The notes beneath the pieces are model-generated. The model was not told where the DNA came from. It worked only from the letters and a program-made list of their open reading frames with translations, and did not search any database. A program made the position numbers and the translations under genes. Source: an uncultured Clostridia bacterium (GTDB lineage: Bacteria; Bacillota; Clostridia; Christensenellales; UBA1242). From it: a stretch of 24,278 bases of DNA. The first letter of the stretch is position 1, and the number at the start of each line of letters is the position of its first letter. The DNA is taken from NCBI GenBank assembly GCA_944376785.1, contig CALWDV010000006.1, positions 1 through 24,278 of the forward strand, in the 5' to 3' direction. Positions 1 to 7,864 of this stretch are shown here, in pieces.

Positions 1-963
1 ATTTGACTTCCCCATTCAATTTTTTTGCTGTCGCCTTTAAGTTTTAAAGCTTCCTTTCTGTTCTCTTCTTCCTTTAATGCAACAAGCTTACTTTTTAAAA
101 TTGTTAATGCAGTTTCTCGGTTTTGAATTTGACTTCTTTCATTTTGACAAGTAACAACAATTCCTGTTGGTAAGTGAGTAATTCTTATTGCACTGTCGGT
201 TTTATTAACGTGTTGTCCACCAGCGCCTGAACTTCTAAACGTGTCAACTCTAATTTCGTCATCTTTAATTTCAACAGAATTATCATCTTCAATTTCTGGC
301 ATAACTTCAACACTAGCAAAACTTGTGTGGCGACGTTTGTTTGCATCAAAAGGGCTAATTCTAACCAATCTGTGAACGCCAATTTCACTTTTTAAATAGC
401 CATATGCGTTATAACCTTCCACTAAAAAAGTTACACTTTTAAGCCCTGCGCCATCGCCCTCTAAACTATCAATTATTTGTAGTTTATAGTCGTTAGATTT
501 TGCCCACATTGAGTACATTCTAAAAAGCATTTGCACCCAATCACAACTTTCTGTTCCACCTGCTCCACTATGAATTTTAACAATGGCATTATTACCATCA
601 TATTTTCCATTAAGTAGTGTTTGAACATAAAGTTTTTCCACATCTTTTTCTAGTTTTGAAATTTGACTGTTAACAAACTCTAAAACTTTTTCATCATCGG
701 TTTCTTCCATAAGTGCCATGTTAACAAATTCAACATCTTCTTTTAATTTGTTAAACTCTTGCACTTCATCGGTTAAGTGTTTTAGTTCTTTATTATAACT
801 AACACTTAAACTAACCGAGCCATAAACTTCTGGTTGAGTTAATTGATGTTCAATTTCTTTAATTCTATTATTAATTGCATTTAAGTCAAAGACACTGACA
901 GCAAACATTTAAGCTGTCAGTGATTTGTTTTAATTTTTCTTTTTGTTCTTCAAAATTAATCAT
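1..963 (-). CDS. prfB: Peptide chain release factor 2, programmed +1 frameshift, 3' end cut by window edge
   Basis: RF2 recognises UGA and UAA and releases the finished peptide from the ribosome. The zero frame starts at ATG 963-961 and reads 25 codons to an in-frame TGA (888-886), codon 26 as in E. coli. A +1 slip on CTT TGA C (891-885) then opens the main frame (L-D-L-N-A-I). That frame carries the RF2 signature SPF tripeptide (348-356) that reads the stop codon, and GGQ (213-221) within SGAGGQHVNKTD for peptidyl-tRNA hydrolysis. About 321 codons are present; the C-terminal 40-50 residues lie beyond position 1. The ribosome binding site is weak (GGGAAAA). Unlike typical prfB genes, no AGGGGG-like element precedes the slip codon; a perfect inverted repeat is there instead. 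It lies downstream of secA, as in many Bacillota, with one gene in between. Confidence 0.95.
885..922 (-). promoter_or_regulatory. prfB frameshift site with adjacent perfect 10-bp hairpin
   Basis: On the minus strand the mRNA reads CACTGACAGC (922-913), a 10-base loop, GCTGTCAGTG (902-893), one T, then the slippery CTT TGA C (891-885). The arms pair perfectly. The slip heptamer is the conserved RF2 one; the Shine-Dalgarno-like hexamer normally three bases upstream of CTT is absent. Whether the hairpin affects slipping is inference; it cannot be folded while the ribosome sits on CTT. Confidence 0.85.
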
Positions 964-1024
964 TATAGTTTTCCCAATTATTTATTTAAATACATTTTAA
1001 CAATTTTATTGTTATTACTCATAA

Positions 1025-1642
1025 CTAATTTAAATTTCTTGATTGTTCTAAATCAATATTTAAAGCCTTAGCTATATCTTTAAATGATTGTACTCTTATT
1101 GCACCGTTTGGACATTCTAATTCTTTGTTAAACTCACTTGTCATTAAGAACACTTTGATTGGTTTTTTTATAGAAGCAAAATGGTCAACAACTTTTTTAA
1201 CAATATTAACATCATCGTCAATAAAACAATCTGCACCAACTTCTTCACAAATCTGTTGTTTATCCGCTCTACCAAAATAAATTTTATCATAAGGAATTTT
1301 GTTTTCAGATAACCAATTTTTTGTAATTTTTTCCGGGTCTGTATGCCAATCTGTTGTTCTAGCCGTGGCAATAACAGTTTTACTATTCTTATTATGAATT
1401 GCTTGTAAAAATTCTACTGCATAATCTACACAAGGAAATTCCGCCATCATTTGATCGCCATATTCTTTATACCAAGCCAATGCTTCTTCCATACTCCAAT
1501 CAAAGTTTTTTTCTGCAAATCTAGCATTACTTGAAATTTGTTTATAAGGTAAATTATTTTTTTTAATAAAATTTACTATATAATTCAAACTATATTCAGC
1601 AGTTAAACAAACTGTATCATCTAAATCTACAACGAAAATCAT
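1025..1642 (-). CDS. HAD-superfamily 5'-nucleotidase-like phosphatase (NT5C/YqfW type)
   Basis: This 205-residue HAD-fold hydrolase probably removes phosphate from a nucleotide or another small phosphate ester. The N-terminus has the catalytic motif DLDDT (residues 6-10; D6 is the expected nucleophile and D8 the acid/base). A motif II-like segment VIATAR lies near residue 90, and an acidic motif IV (FIDDD) near residue 140. Length and the spacing between motifs fit the 5'(3')-deoxyribonucleotidase/YqfW group. It has no signal peptide, so it is cytoplasmic. It starts 30 bp after secA, with a GTGAG ribosome site, and 61 bp before prfB, so all three are probably co-transcribed. The substrate cannot be told from the sequence. 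Confidence 0.75.
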   Translation of the reverse strand: MIFVVDLDDTVCLTAEYSLNYIVNFIKKNNLPYKQISSNARFAEKNFDWSMEEALAWYKEYGDQMMAEFPCVDYAVEFLQAIHNKNSKTVIATARTTDWHTDPEKITKNWLSENKIPYDKIYFGRADKQQICEEVGADCFIDDDVNIVKKVVDHFASIKKPIKVFLMTSEFNKELECPNGAIRVQSFKDIAKALNIDLEQSRNLN

Positions 1643-1672
1643 AATTTTCTCACTTTTCAGTTTTTTTTATTC

Positions 1673-4342
1673 TTATATTCTTCCACAACAATTTTTATAT
1701 TTTTTTCCACTACCACATGGGCATGGTTCGTTTCTGCCAACTAATGGTTTTGAACTTTTTTGTTGAGTTTTTCCTTCGCCAGAGTTAGCAAACATAACAG
1801 GTTGTTTGTGTTGCACTGGTTCAATGGTTACTTGCGCATGAATTAAGAAAGTTGCAACTTCGGTTCTAATTTGTTCAACCATTTTGTCAAACAATTCAAA
1901 ACCTTCTTGTTTATATGCAACAACTGGGTCGTGATTACCATAAGCACGTAAACCAATTTCATTTCTTAACATATTCATATAGTCAATGTGATCCATCCAA
2001 AGAGTGTCAACAACTTTAAGTAGAATTGCTCTTTCTAAAACTTCAAACTTAAAGCCATTGGCTTTATATTCTTCGCATTTTTTATTATAAAACTCAACTG
2101 CATGGTCACAAACTTTGTCGCTAAGCATGTCAGCATCAAAACCTTCAACCATATCTTCATTAACATAGTTATAATCTGGTCCAAACAACTTAACGTTTAA
2201 TGCATCGTTTAATTCGTCCAAATCCCATTCATCATAACTTTTATCATCACTAATATGGTCGTAAACACATTCACTAGCTAAATCTCTAATCATATCAATT
2301 ACTTCTTCGTGAATGTTAGCACCTTCCAACACTTTGTTGCGTTGTTCGTAAATAATTTGACGTTGTGCATTTAAAACATCGTCATATTTAAGCACATTGC
2401 TTCTTGCAGAAAAGTTGAAACCTTCAATACGTTTTTGTGCAGCTTCAATTCTTCTAGATAACATTTTAAATTGGAAAGGAGTGTTTTCGTCAAGCCTAAA
2501 TAGTTCAACCAAACGTTTCATTTGGTCGCCACCAAAACGACGAATTAACTCATCTTCCATACTAACATAAAATACACTTGAACCAGGGTCACCTTGACGT
2601 CCTGCACGACCACGCAACTGGTTGTCAATTCTTCGGCTTTCATGTCGTTCTGTGCCAATTATGTGAAGTCCACCCAAAGCAACAACTTTTTTCTTTTCGG
2701 CATCTGTAACAGTTTTAAATTCGTTATATGCTTTTCTATAACGTTCACGCATTGCATTTAAATCGGCATTATCGGTTTCAATAAAAGATGTGCAAAATTC
2801 AAGTTGAGCATCGTTAAAACCAAGTTCACGCATTTTTTGTTTTGCTAAAAATTCTGGGTTACCACCAAGTAAAATGTCGGTTCCACGACCAGCCATGTTT
2901 GTTGCAATGGTAACAGCACCCATTCTTCCTGCTTGTGCAATAATTTCACTTTCTTGTTGGTGATTTTTTGCGTTTAACACATTGTGTCTAATTTTTGCTT
3001 GTTTTAATAATTGTGAAAGTTGTTCAGATTTTTCAATGGTTATGGTACCAATTAAAATTGGACGTCCTTCTGCATGAACAGCTTTTATTTCTTCCACAAT
3101 ATTTCTAAACTTTGCATTTTCAGTTGGATAAATAATGTCTGGATAGTCAACACGTTTAATTGGTTTATTGGTTGGAATTGTTACAACGTCTAAACCATAA
3201 ATTTTGTTAAATTCAATTTCTTCGGTTTTGGCAGTACCTGTCATACCACTAATTTTGTGATAAATTCTAAAAAAGTTTTGGAATGTGATTGTGGCAAGTG
3301 TTTTGTTTTCATCTTTAATTGGAACGCCTTCTTTTGCTTCAATGGCTTGATGCAAACCATTTGAATATTTTCTGCCTTCCATTAATCGTCCCGTAAACTC
3401 GTCAACAATAATAATTTCATCATCTTTAACAATGTAGTTATTATCACGTTTCATAATATACTCGGCACGAAGTGCATTGTTAATATGGTGATTTAATTCA
3501 ATGTTGTTAATATCACTTAAATTTTCAACTTTAAAAAATCTTTCAGCTTTTGCAACACCATCTTCTGTTAATCTAATAGCTTTTTCTTTTTCATCAATTT
3601 CATAATCGGTTGAAGTTAAACTTTTTGCAAAACGAGAAGCTGTTTTATATGTGTCGGAACTTTTAAATCCCATTCCACTAATAATAAGTGGAGTTCTTGC
3701 TTCATCAATTAAAATACTATCAACTTCGTCCACAATAGCAAAATGATATCCACGGCAAACCCTGTCTTCAACACGGGTTACCATATTATCACGCAAATAA
3801 TCAAAACCAAGTTCGTTGTTTGTTGAATAGGTAATATCACAATTATATGCAGCACGTTTGTCGCTTGGGCTCATATTTGCCATAGAAACACCAACTGTTA
3901 AACCTAAAAAGGTGAACAATTTTCCCATCCATTCAGCATCACGTTTAGACAAATATTCGTTAACAGTAACAATGTGAACACCTTTGCCTTCAAGTGCAAT
4001 TAAATATGCAGGTAAAGTTTCCACTAATGTTTTACCTTCACCTGTTCTCATTTCGGCAATTCTGCCTTGGAATAATGCAATTCCACCTAACAACTGCACA
4101 TGGAAATGTCGCATACCCAAAACCCTTTCACTTGCTTCTCTAACAAGTGCATAGGCATCGGGCAAAATATCAATTAATTTTTCGCCATCTTTTAAACGTT
4201 GTTTTAACTTGGTGGTTGTTTCTTTCAACTCTTCATCGGTTAGCCCTTTATAATAATCGGACTTATCTTCAATTAACTTTGCAATTTTTTCAAGTTTAGC
4301 AACGTTTCTGTCGTTTTCACTTTTAAATAATTTAAAACCCAT
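1673..4342 (-). CDS. secA: Preprotein translocase ATPase SecA
   Basis: SecA is the motor that drives unfolded preproteins through SecYEG at the cytoplasmic membrane. The 889 residues are full length for the family. Visible landmarks are Walker A in MRTGEGKT (about 98-105), the DEAD-type box DEVD (205-208) followed by the SecA-typical LIDEARTPLIIS, the second helicase half with GRAGRQGDPGSS, and a C-terminal zinc-binding SEC-C motif (C874, C876, C885, C886), which normally contacts SecB or ribosomes. The start is fixed by AGGAGATAAA just before ATG 4342-4340. It is the first gene of the secA-HAD-prfB group; a plausible promoter lies about 120 bp upstream. Confidence 0.98.
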   Translation of the reverse strand: MGFKLFKSENDRNVAKLEKIAKLIEDKSDYYKGLTDEELKETTTKLKQRLKDGEKLIDILPDAYALVREASERVLGMRHFHVQLLGGIALFQGRIAEMRTGEGKTLVETLPAYLIALEGKGVHIVTVNEYLSKRDAEWMGKLFTFLGLTVGVSMANMSPSDKRAAYNCDITYSTNNELGFDYLRDNMVTRVEDRVCRGYHFAIVDEVDSILIDEARTPLIISGMGFKSSDTYKTASRFAKSLTSTDYEIDEKEKAIRLTEDGVAKAERFFKVENLSDINNIELNHHINNALRAEYIMKRDNNYIVKDDEIIIVDEFTGRLMEGRKYSNGLHQAIEAKEGVPIKDENKTLATITFQNFFRIYHKISGMTGTAKTEEIEFNKIYGLDVVTIPTNKPIKRVDYPDIIYPTENAKFRNIVEEIKAVHAEGRPILIGTITIEKSEQLSQLLKQAKIRHNVLNAKNHQQESEIIAQAGRMGAVTIATNMAGRGTDILLGGNPEFLAKQKMRELGFNDAQLEFCTSFIETDNADLNAMRERYRKAYNEFKTVTDAEKKKVVALGGLHIIGTERHESRRIDNQLRGRAGRQGDPGSSVFYVSMEDELIRRFGGDQMKRLVELFRLDENTPFQFKMLSRRIEAAQKRIEGFNFSARSNVLKYDDVLNAQRQIIYEQRNKVLEGANIHEEVIDMIRDLASECVYDHISDDKSYDEWDLDELNDALNVKLFGPDYNYVNEDMVEGFDADMLSDKVCDHAVEFYNKKCEEYKANGFKFEVLERAILLKVVDTLWMDHIDYMNMLRNEIGLRAYGNHDPVVAYKQEGFELFDKMVEQIRTEVATFLIHAQVTIEPVQHKQPVMFANSGEGKTQQKSSKPLVGRNEPCPCGSGKKYKNCCGRI

Positions 4343-4462
4343 TTTATCTCCTAAATTAAAAATATTAAAACAACATTCAACTAAAAAAATTGAGTGTTGA
4401 AATTTTGCATTCTAATATAATAACTTATAACAAAATTATTATTAATTATATTTGCCTTAATC

Positions 4463-4491
4463 ATTTTACTACATTTTAATCATTTTCACAA
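4463..4491 (-). promoter_or_regulatory. Putative promoter of secA
   Basis: On the minus strand TTGTGA (4491-4486), a 17-bp spacer and TAAAAT (4468-4463) fit a housekeeping sigma promoter. The predicted transcript has a leader of about 115 bases before secA. The region is very AT-rich, so chance matches are possible. The rest of the gap 4343-4599 holds only the comF terminator at its far end. Confidence 0.45.
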
Positions 4492-4573
4492 TTTAATTAT
4501 TAAATTTAAAAGGTTATTTTATTTGAGATTTGACAAATTAAAACAAAAATAAAAGTTTTAAAAACAATAAAAT

Positions 4574-4601
4574 AAAAAAAAGTTAAAGTTCCCTTTAACT
4601 T
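4574..4601 (-). terminator. Rho-independent terminator of recD2-comF
   Basis: The minus-strand RNA forms AAGTTAAAG (4601-4593), loop GGAA, CTTTAACTT (4588-4580), followed by a run of U. The upstream arm overlaps the comF stop codon by two bases. Confidence 0.8.
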
Positions 4602-5307
4602 ATTTTTCAATTATTGTGTGTGCAACACTTAACCCATAAACATTTTTTACACCTGCTTTTAACAGCACTTCACTTAAAGCATTAAAGGTTGCGCCTGTTG
4701 TGTAAACATCATCAATTAACAAAACATTTTTATTTTTTAATTTTTCTTTGTTAATAACCTTAAAAGCATTTTCCATATTAAGTGTTCTTTCAATTTTAGA
4801 AAGTGCTGTTTGCGTGTTTGTGTTTTTAACTCTTATCACACTTGAATTATCAATTTCAAATCCAGCATCAATAAAACTTTGTGTTAACAAAAATGCTTGG
4901 TTAAAACCACGTTCTGCTTCCCGTGATAAATAAAGAGGAACAGGAACAACCACATCAACTTTCAAATTTTGTTCTAAAAAACATTTTAAAATTAAGTTGC
5001 TAAGTGTTTTTGCAACAAACTTGTTTCCATCATATTTTAACTTGTGAATTAAATCAGATATTGGACTTTCAAAAACAAAAGGTGCAAAACACTTAGTAAA
5101 ACTTGGTTGCGATTTTTTGCAATAAACACAATAGTTTGCATCACTAAAAATTGGTTCGCCACATTTCAAACAAACCTTACCCTTAACAAAAGGTAACTTT
5201 GAAAAACACTTATCACAAATTTCAAACACATCATCGTTAATTTCACAACCACAAATTAAGCACTTAAATCCACTTGGAAAAATTAACTTTTCAATTTTAT
5301 TCGCCAA
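4600..5307 (-). CDS. comF: ComF-family phosphoribosyltransferase-like competence protein
   Basis: ComF proteins join a zinc-ribbon to a type I phosphoribosyltransferase fold and are needed for inward transport of transforming DNA in naturally competent bacteria; the biochemical role is unsettled. Here the first 70 residues hold several CxxC pairs (CLIC, CDKC, CLKC, CVYC), then comes the ComF core (LKYDG, VPVPL, RGFNQ) and the PRPP-binding loop LLIDDVYTTGAT near residue 200. An open frame extends to a TTG at 5316, but GAGG (5317-5320) directly touches that codon. The next in-frame TTG (5307-5305) has the same GAGG at a 9-base distance, so I choose it, giving 235 residues. It overlaps the end of recD2, implying translational coupling. 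No other competence genes are in the window. Confidence 0.9.
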   Translation of the reverse strand: MANKIEKLIFPSGFKCLICGCEINDDVFEICDKCFSKLPFVKGKVCLKCGEPIFSDANYCVYCKKSQPSFTKCFAPFVFESPISDLIHKLKYDGNKFVAKTLSNLILKCFLEQNLKVDVVVPVPLYLSREAERGFNQAFLLTQSFIDAGFEIDNSSVIRVKNTNTQTALSKIERTLNMENAFKVINKEKLKNKNVLLIDDVYTTGATFNALSEVLLKAGVKNVYGLSVAHTIIEK

Positions 5308-7561
5308 TTTTATCAACCTCTACTTCATCGTTTTCATTTGCACTTTGTGTTTCAAACATTAAATTTTTAACATCAACGCTTTCAATTAAAAAAGTTTTAA
5401 GCAGTGTGTTTCTTGTTAATGTTGATTTGTTTTTAACCATTCTAAAAATATTTTGTTTTGTTCCAACCAAAACAACCATTTTCTTTGCACGTGTTACTGC
5501 TGTGTAAAGTAGGTTTTTTGTCAATAACATAGGTGCTCCTGCCACAACTGGTATAATTACCACATCAAATTCACTTCCTTGGCTTTTATGAATTGTTATT
5601 GCATAACTAAGCACAAGTTCACTTAAATCTTTTTTATTATACTTAACATATCTGCCATCTTCAAACAAAACTGTTGTTTCAAAAGTGTTTGGTTCAACAT
5701 GGTCAATAACACCAATGTCACCATTAAACACACCAGCACCTTGTTCACGATTATCTTTAATCCATTCTCGTTCATAGTTGTTTGTTATTTGCATAACCCT
5801 ATCGCCTAAACGATAAATGGCAAAGTCGGTTTCAAGTTCTGGCTTTTTTAAACTTGGTGGATTAATTTTGTCTTGTAACTGTTTGTTTAAATTATCAACA
5901 CCACATATGCCCGATTTCATTGCTGCTAAAACTTGAATTTTTGAACTATCAACATTCAAATATTTTGGCAATCTGGAATAGGTTAAGTTAACAACAGATG
6001 TTAACATATCATTAGCATCGGCTTTTTCTTCAAAGAAAAAATCTTTACTTTTATTATCAAGCACAGGCATTTTGCAATCGTTAATTAAGTGTGCATTTGA
6101 AATTATTAAACTATCTTTATCTTGTCTGTAAACATAGGTTAGTTCACACACAGAAATAACACCACTATTAATTATGTCTGCCAAAACATTACCTGCTCCA
6201 ACAGAAGGAAGTTGGTCTTTATCGCCCACTAAAACAAGTTGAGTTCCTTTTTTTAATGCTCTAACCAAATAGTACATTAGTTGAACATCAACCATACTAA
6301 CTTCATCAACAATAACAACATCGTAAGGCAACTTATTGTTTTGATTATATAAAAATGTGTCACCACCCAAAAAATCAACAACTAGTGCACGGTGAATTGT
6401 GCTCGCTTCTTCACCCGTGCTTTCGCTTAATCTTTTTGCTGCTCTGCCTGTTGGTGCAAGAAGCTTAACATTTTTACCTAAACTTTTAAAAATTTGCAAC
6501 ATACATTTAACAATGGTTGTTTTGCCAGTTCCTGGGCCTCCTGTTATAACACTAACACCTGCATTTACTGCAAGTGTTACTGCATCACGTTGATTTTTGT
6601 GCATTGCAATTTGATTTATTTGTTCAAACAAATTAATTGAATCGTTAACATCTAAATTTTTATTTTTATGAATTTCGTTAAATAAAGTTAATGTGTAGGC
6701 AACAATTTTTTCTGTGTTATAATATTTGGTTAAAACAATAACTTCTTCACCATTAAGTTCAAAAACTTTAATTAAACTATCCATAATTAAATTGTTTAGA
6801 ACCTTGTTTGAATTAATATCATCAACACTAACTTTTAACAATTCGCAAACATCGCTTTCTAAATTACTTTTTGTAATATATGTGTTTCCTGTTTTTTCAC
6901 AACTAGATTTTAACACGTGCAAAACACCTGCTCTAAACCTAAATTCACTTAGTGGGCTAATACCCATTTTGTTTGCAATTTTATCGGCAGTTTGAAAACC
7001 AATGCCGTCAACATCTTCACAAAGTTTATATGGATTTTCTTTTAAAATAAATTCTGTTTTGTCAAAATAGGTGTTATAAATTTTAACTGCCAAATTAGTT
7101 GAAATGTTGTATTCTTGCATAAGCATAACTGCATTTTGCATTTTTCTTATTTCATTAAACGCTTCATAGATTTCGTTAGCTTTTCGTTCAGAAATCCCTT
7201 TAACTTCTGTTAACTTTTGTGGATTAAACTCAATAACATCTAGTGTTGCTTCGCCAAATTTGTTAACAATGCTAAGTGCAGTAACAGGCCCAACACCTTT
7301 AATTAAACCACTGCTTAAATATTTAACAATGCCTTCTTTTGTGTTTGGTTTTGCAATTTTTGCTTGTTTAACATTAAACTGCTCGCCATAGCGATTATGT
7401 TTAATAAAACTTCCTTCAAGTTCAACACACTCTCCTTGTGCAACTTGTGGAAATTTTCCAACGGCAGTAATGCTTTCGCCATTACAATCTATTACAACAA
7501 CGGTATAGCCATTGTCTGTGTTTCTATAAATAATTTCTTCAACAATACCTTTAAGTGTCAT
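5297..7561 (-). CDS. recD2: RecD2-type 5'-3' DNA helicase
   Basis: RecD2 is an SF1B helicase acting in repair and replication-fork maintenance in bacteria without RecBCD. The 754 residues show the RecD2-specific N-terminal OB/helix-hairpin-helix part (NGYTVV near 17-22; LIKGVGPVTA near 86-95; VKGISERKA near 120), Walker A GGPGTGKTT (341-349), Walker B VVIVDEVSMVD (415-425), motif III GDKDQLPSVGAG (446-457), and C-terminal IHKSQGSEF and LYTAVTRAKK (motifs V-VI). RecD of RecBCD lacks this N-terminal extension. The ATG at 7561 has no recognisable ribosome binding site, but a promoter-like pair ends six bases upstream, so the mRNA may be leaderless. comF follows with an overlap. Confidence 0.95.
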   Translation of the reverse strand: MTLKGIVEEIIYRNTDNGYTVVVIDCNGESITAVGKFPQVAQGECVELEGSFIKHNRYGEQFNVKQAKIAKPNTKEGIVKYLSSGLIKGVGPVTALSIVNKFGEATLDVIEFNPQKLTEVKGISERKANEIYEAFNEIRKMQNAVMLMQEYNISTNLAVKIYNTYFDKTEFILKENPYKLCEDVDGIGFQTADKIANKMGISPLSEFRFRAGVLHVLKSSCEKTGNTYITKSNLESDVCELLKVSVDDINSNKVLNNLIMDSLIKVFELNGEEVIVLTKYYNTEKIVAYTLTLFNEIHKNKNLDVNDSINLFEQINQIAMHKNQRDAVTLAVNAGVSVITGGPGTGKTTIVKCMLQIFKSLGKNVKLLAPTGRAAKRLSESTGEEASTIHRALVVDFLGGDTFLYNQNNKLPYDVVIVDEVSMVDVQLMYYLVRALKKGTQLVLVGDKDQLPSVGAGNVLADIINSGVISVCELTYVYRQDKDSLIISNAHLINDCKMPVLDNKSKDFFFEEKADANDMLTSVVNLTYSRLPKYLNVDSSKIQVLAAMKSGICGVDNLNKQLQDKINPPSLKKPELETDFAIYRLGDRVMQITNNYEREWIKDNREQGAGVFNGDIGVIDHVEPNTFETTVLFEDGRYVKYNKKDLSELVLSYAITIHKSQGSEFDVVIIPVVAGAPMLLTKNLLYTAVTRAKKMVVLVGTKQNIFRMVKNKSTLTRNTLLKTFLIESVDVKNLMFETQSANENDEVEVDKIGE

Positions 7562-7864
7562 ACATATATTTTAACTTAACTAAAAAAAATTAACAAATAA
7601 AATAACCACAAATAAAACATTTGTTCGCATTAATTTGTTTTGTAATAACATAAAATTGTTATTAATTTTTCTAATTTGCGTTGTTGTTTTAATATATACT
7701 AAATTAATTTAAATAAATATAATTAACATGATGTTTAATAATTAATTTGAAAATATTTTAAATTTGATTAAAATATAATACGTTAATAAAATTTATTAAA
7801 CTTTTAAAAATAAAAATCATAAAACAATAAAGTGATTTTACTTACTTTGTTTGTGGAGGGAAAT
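7562..7864. other. AT-rich divergent intergenic region between recD2 and the ABC exporter
   Basis: About 300 bases with no gene. The left edge holds the recD2 promoter candidate. For the plus-strand exporter a perfect TATAAT (7774-7779) is present, but no good -35 box lies 16-18 bp upstream; TTGAAA (7747-7752) is 21 bp away. A short inverted repeat AATAAC/GTTATT lies near 7644-7663. I see no T-box and no leader ORF. Confidence 0.4.
7568..7596 (-). promoter_or_regulatory. Putative promoter of recD2, predicted leaderless start
   Basis: On the minus strand TTGTTA (7596-7591), 17-bp spacer, TAAAAT (7573-7568). Six bases separate the -10 box from ATG 7561, placing the likely transcription start at or next to the A of ATG. 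No Shine-Dalgarno sequence is present. Confidence 0.45.

Noticed and set aside
185..388. Open frame on the minus strand inside prfB
   Set aside because: It is in a different frame from the RF2 coding sequence, whose SPF and GGQ motifs overlap it; it is a shadow.
885..891. In-frame TGA near the prfB start read as a broken gene or sequencing error
   Set aside because: CTT TGA C at codon 26 is the conserved programmed +1 site of RF2, and the downstream frame is intact.
893..940. Inverted repeat plus T-rich stretch on the plus strand as a terminator
   Set aside because: No plus-strand gene precedes it, and the T run is interrupted; the repeat lies in prfB coding sequence.
4373..4405. Hairpin in the secA leader (ACATTCAA with TTGAGTGT)
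   Set aside because: In the secA mRNA sense one pair becomes A-C, the loop is A/T only and no Sec-arrest peptide is visible; too weak to call a regulator.
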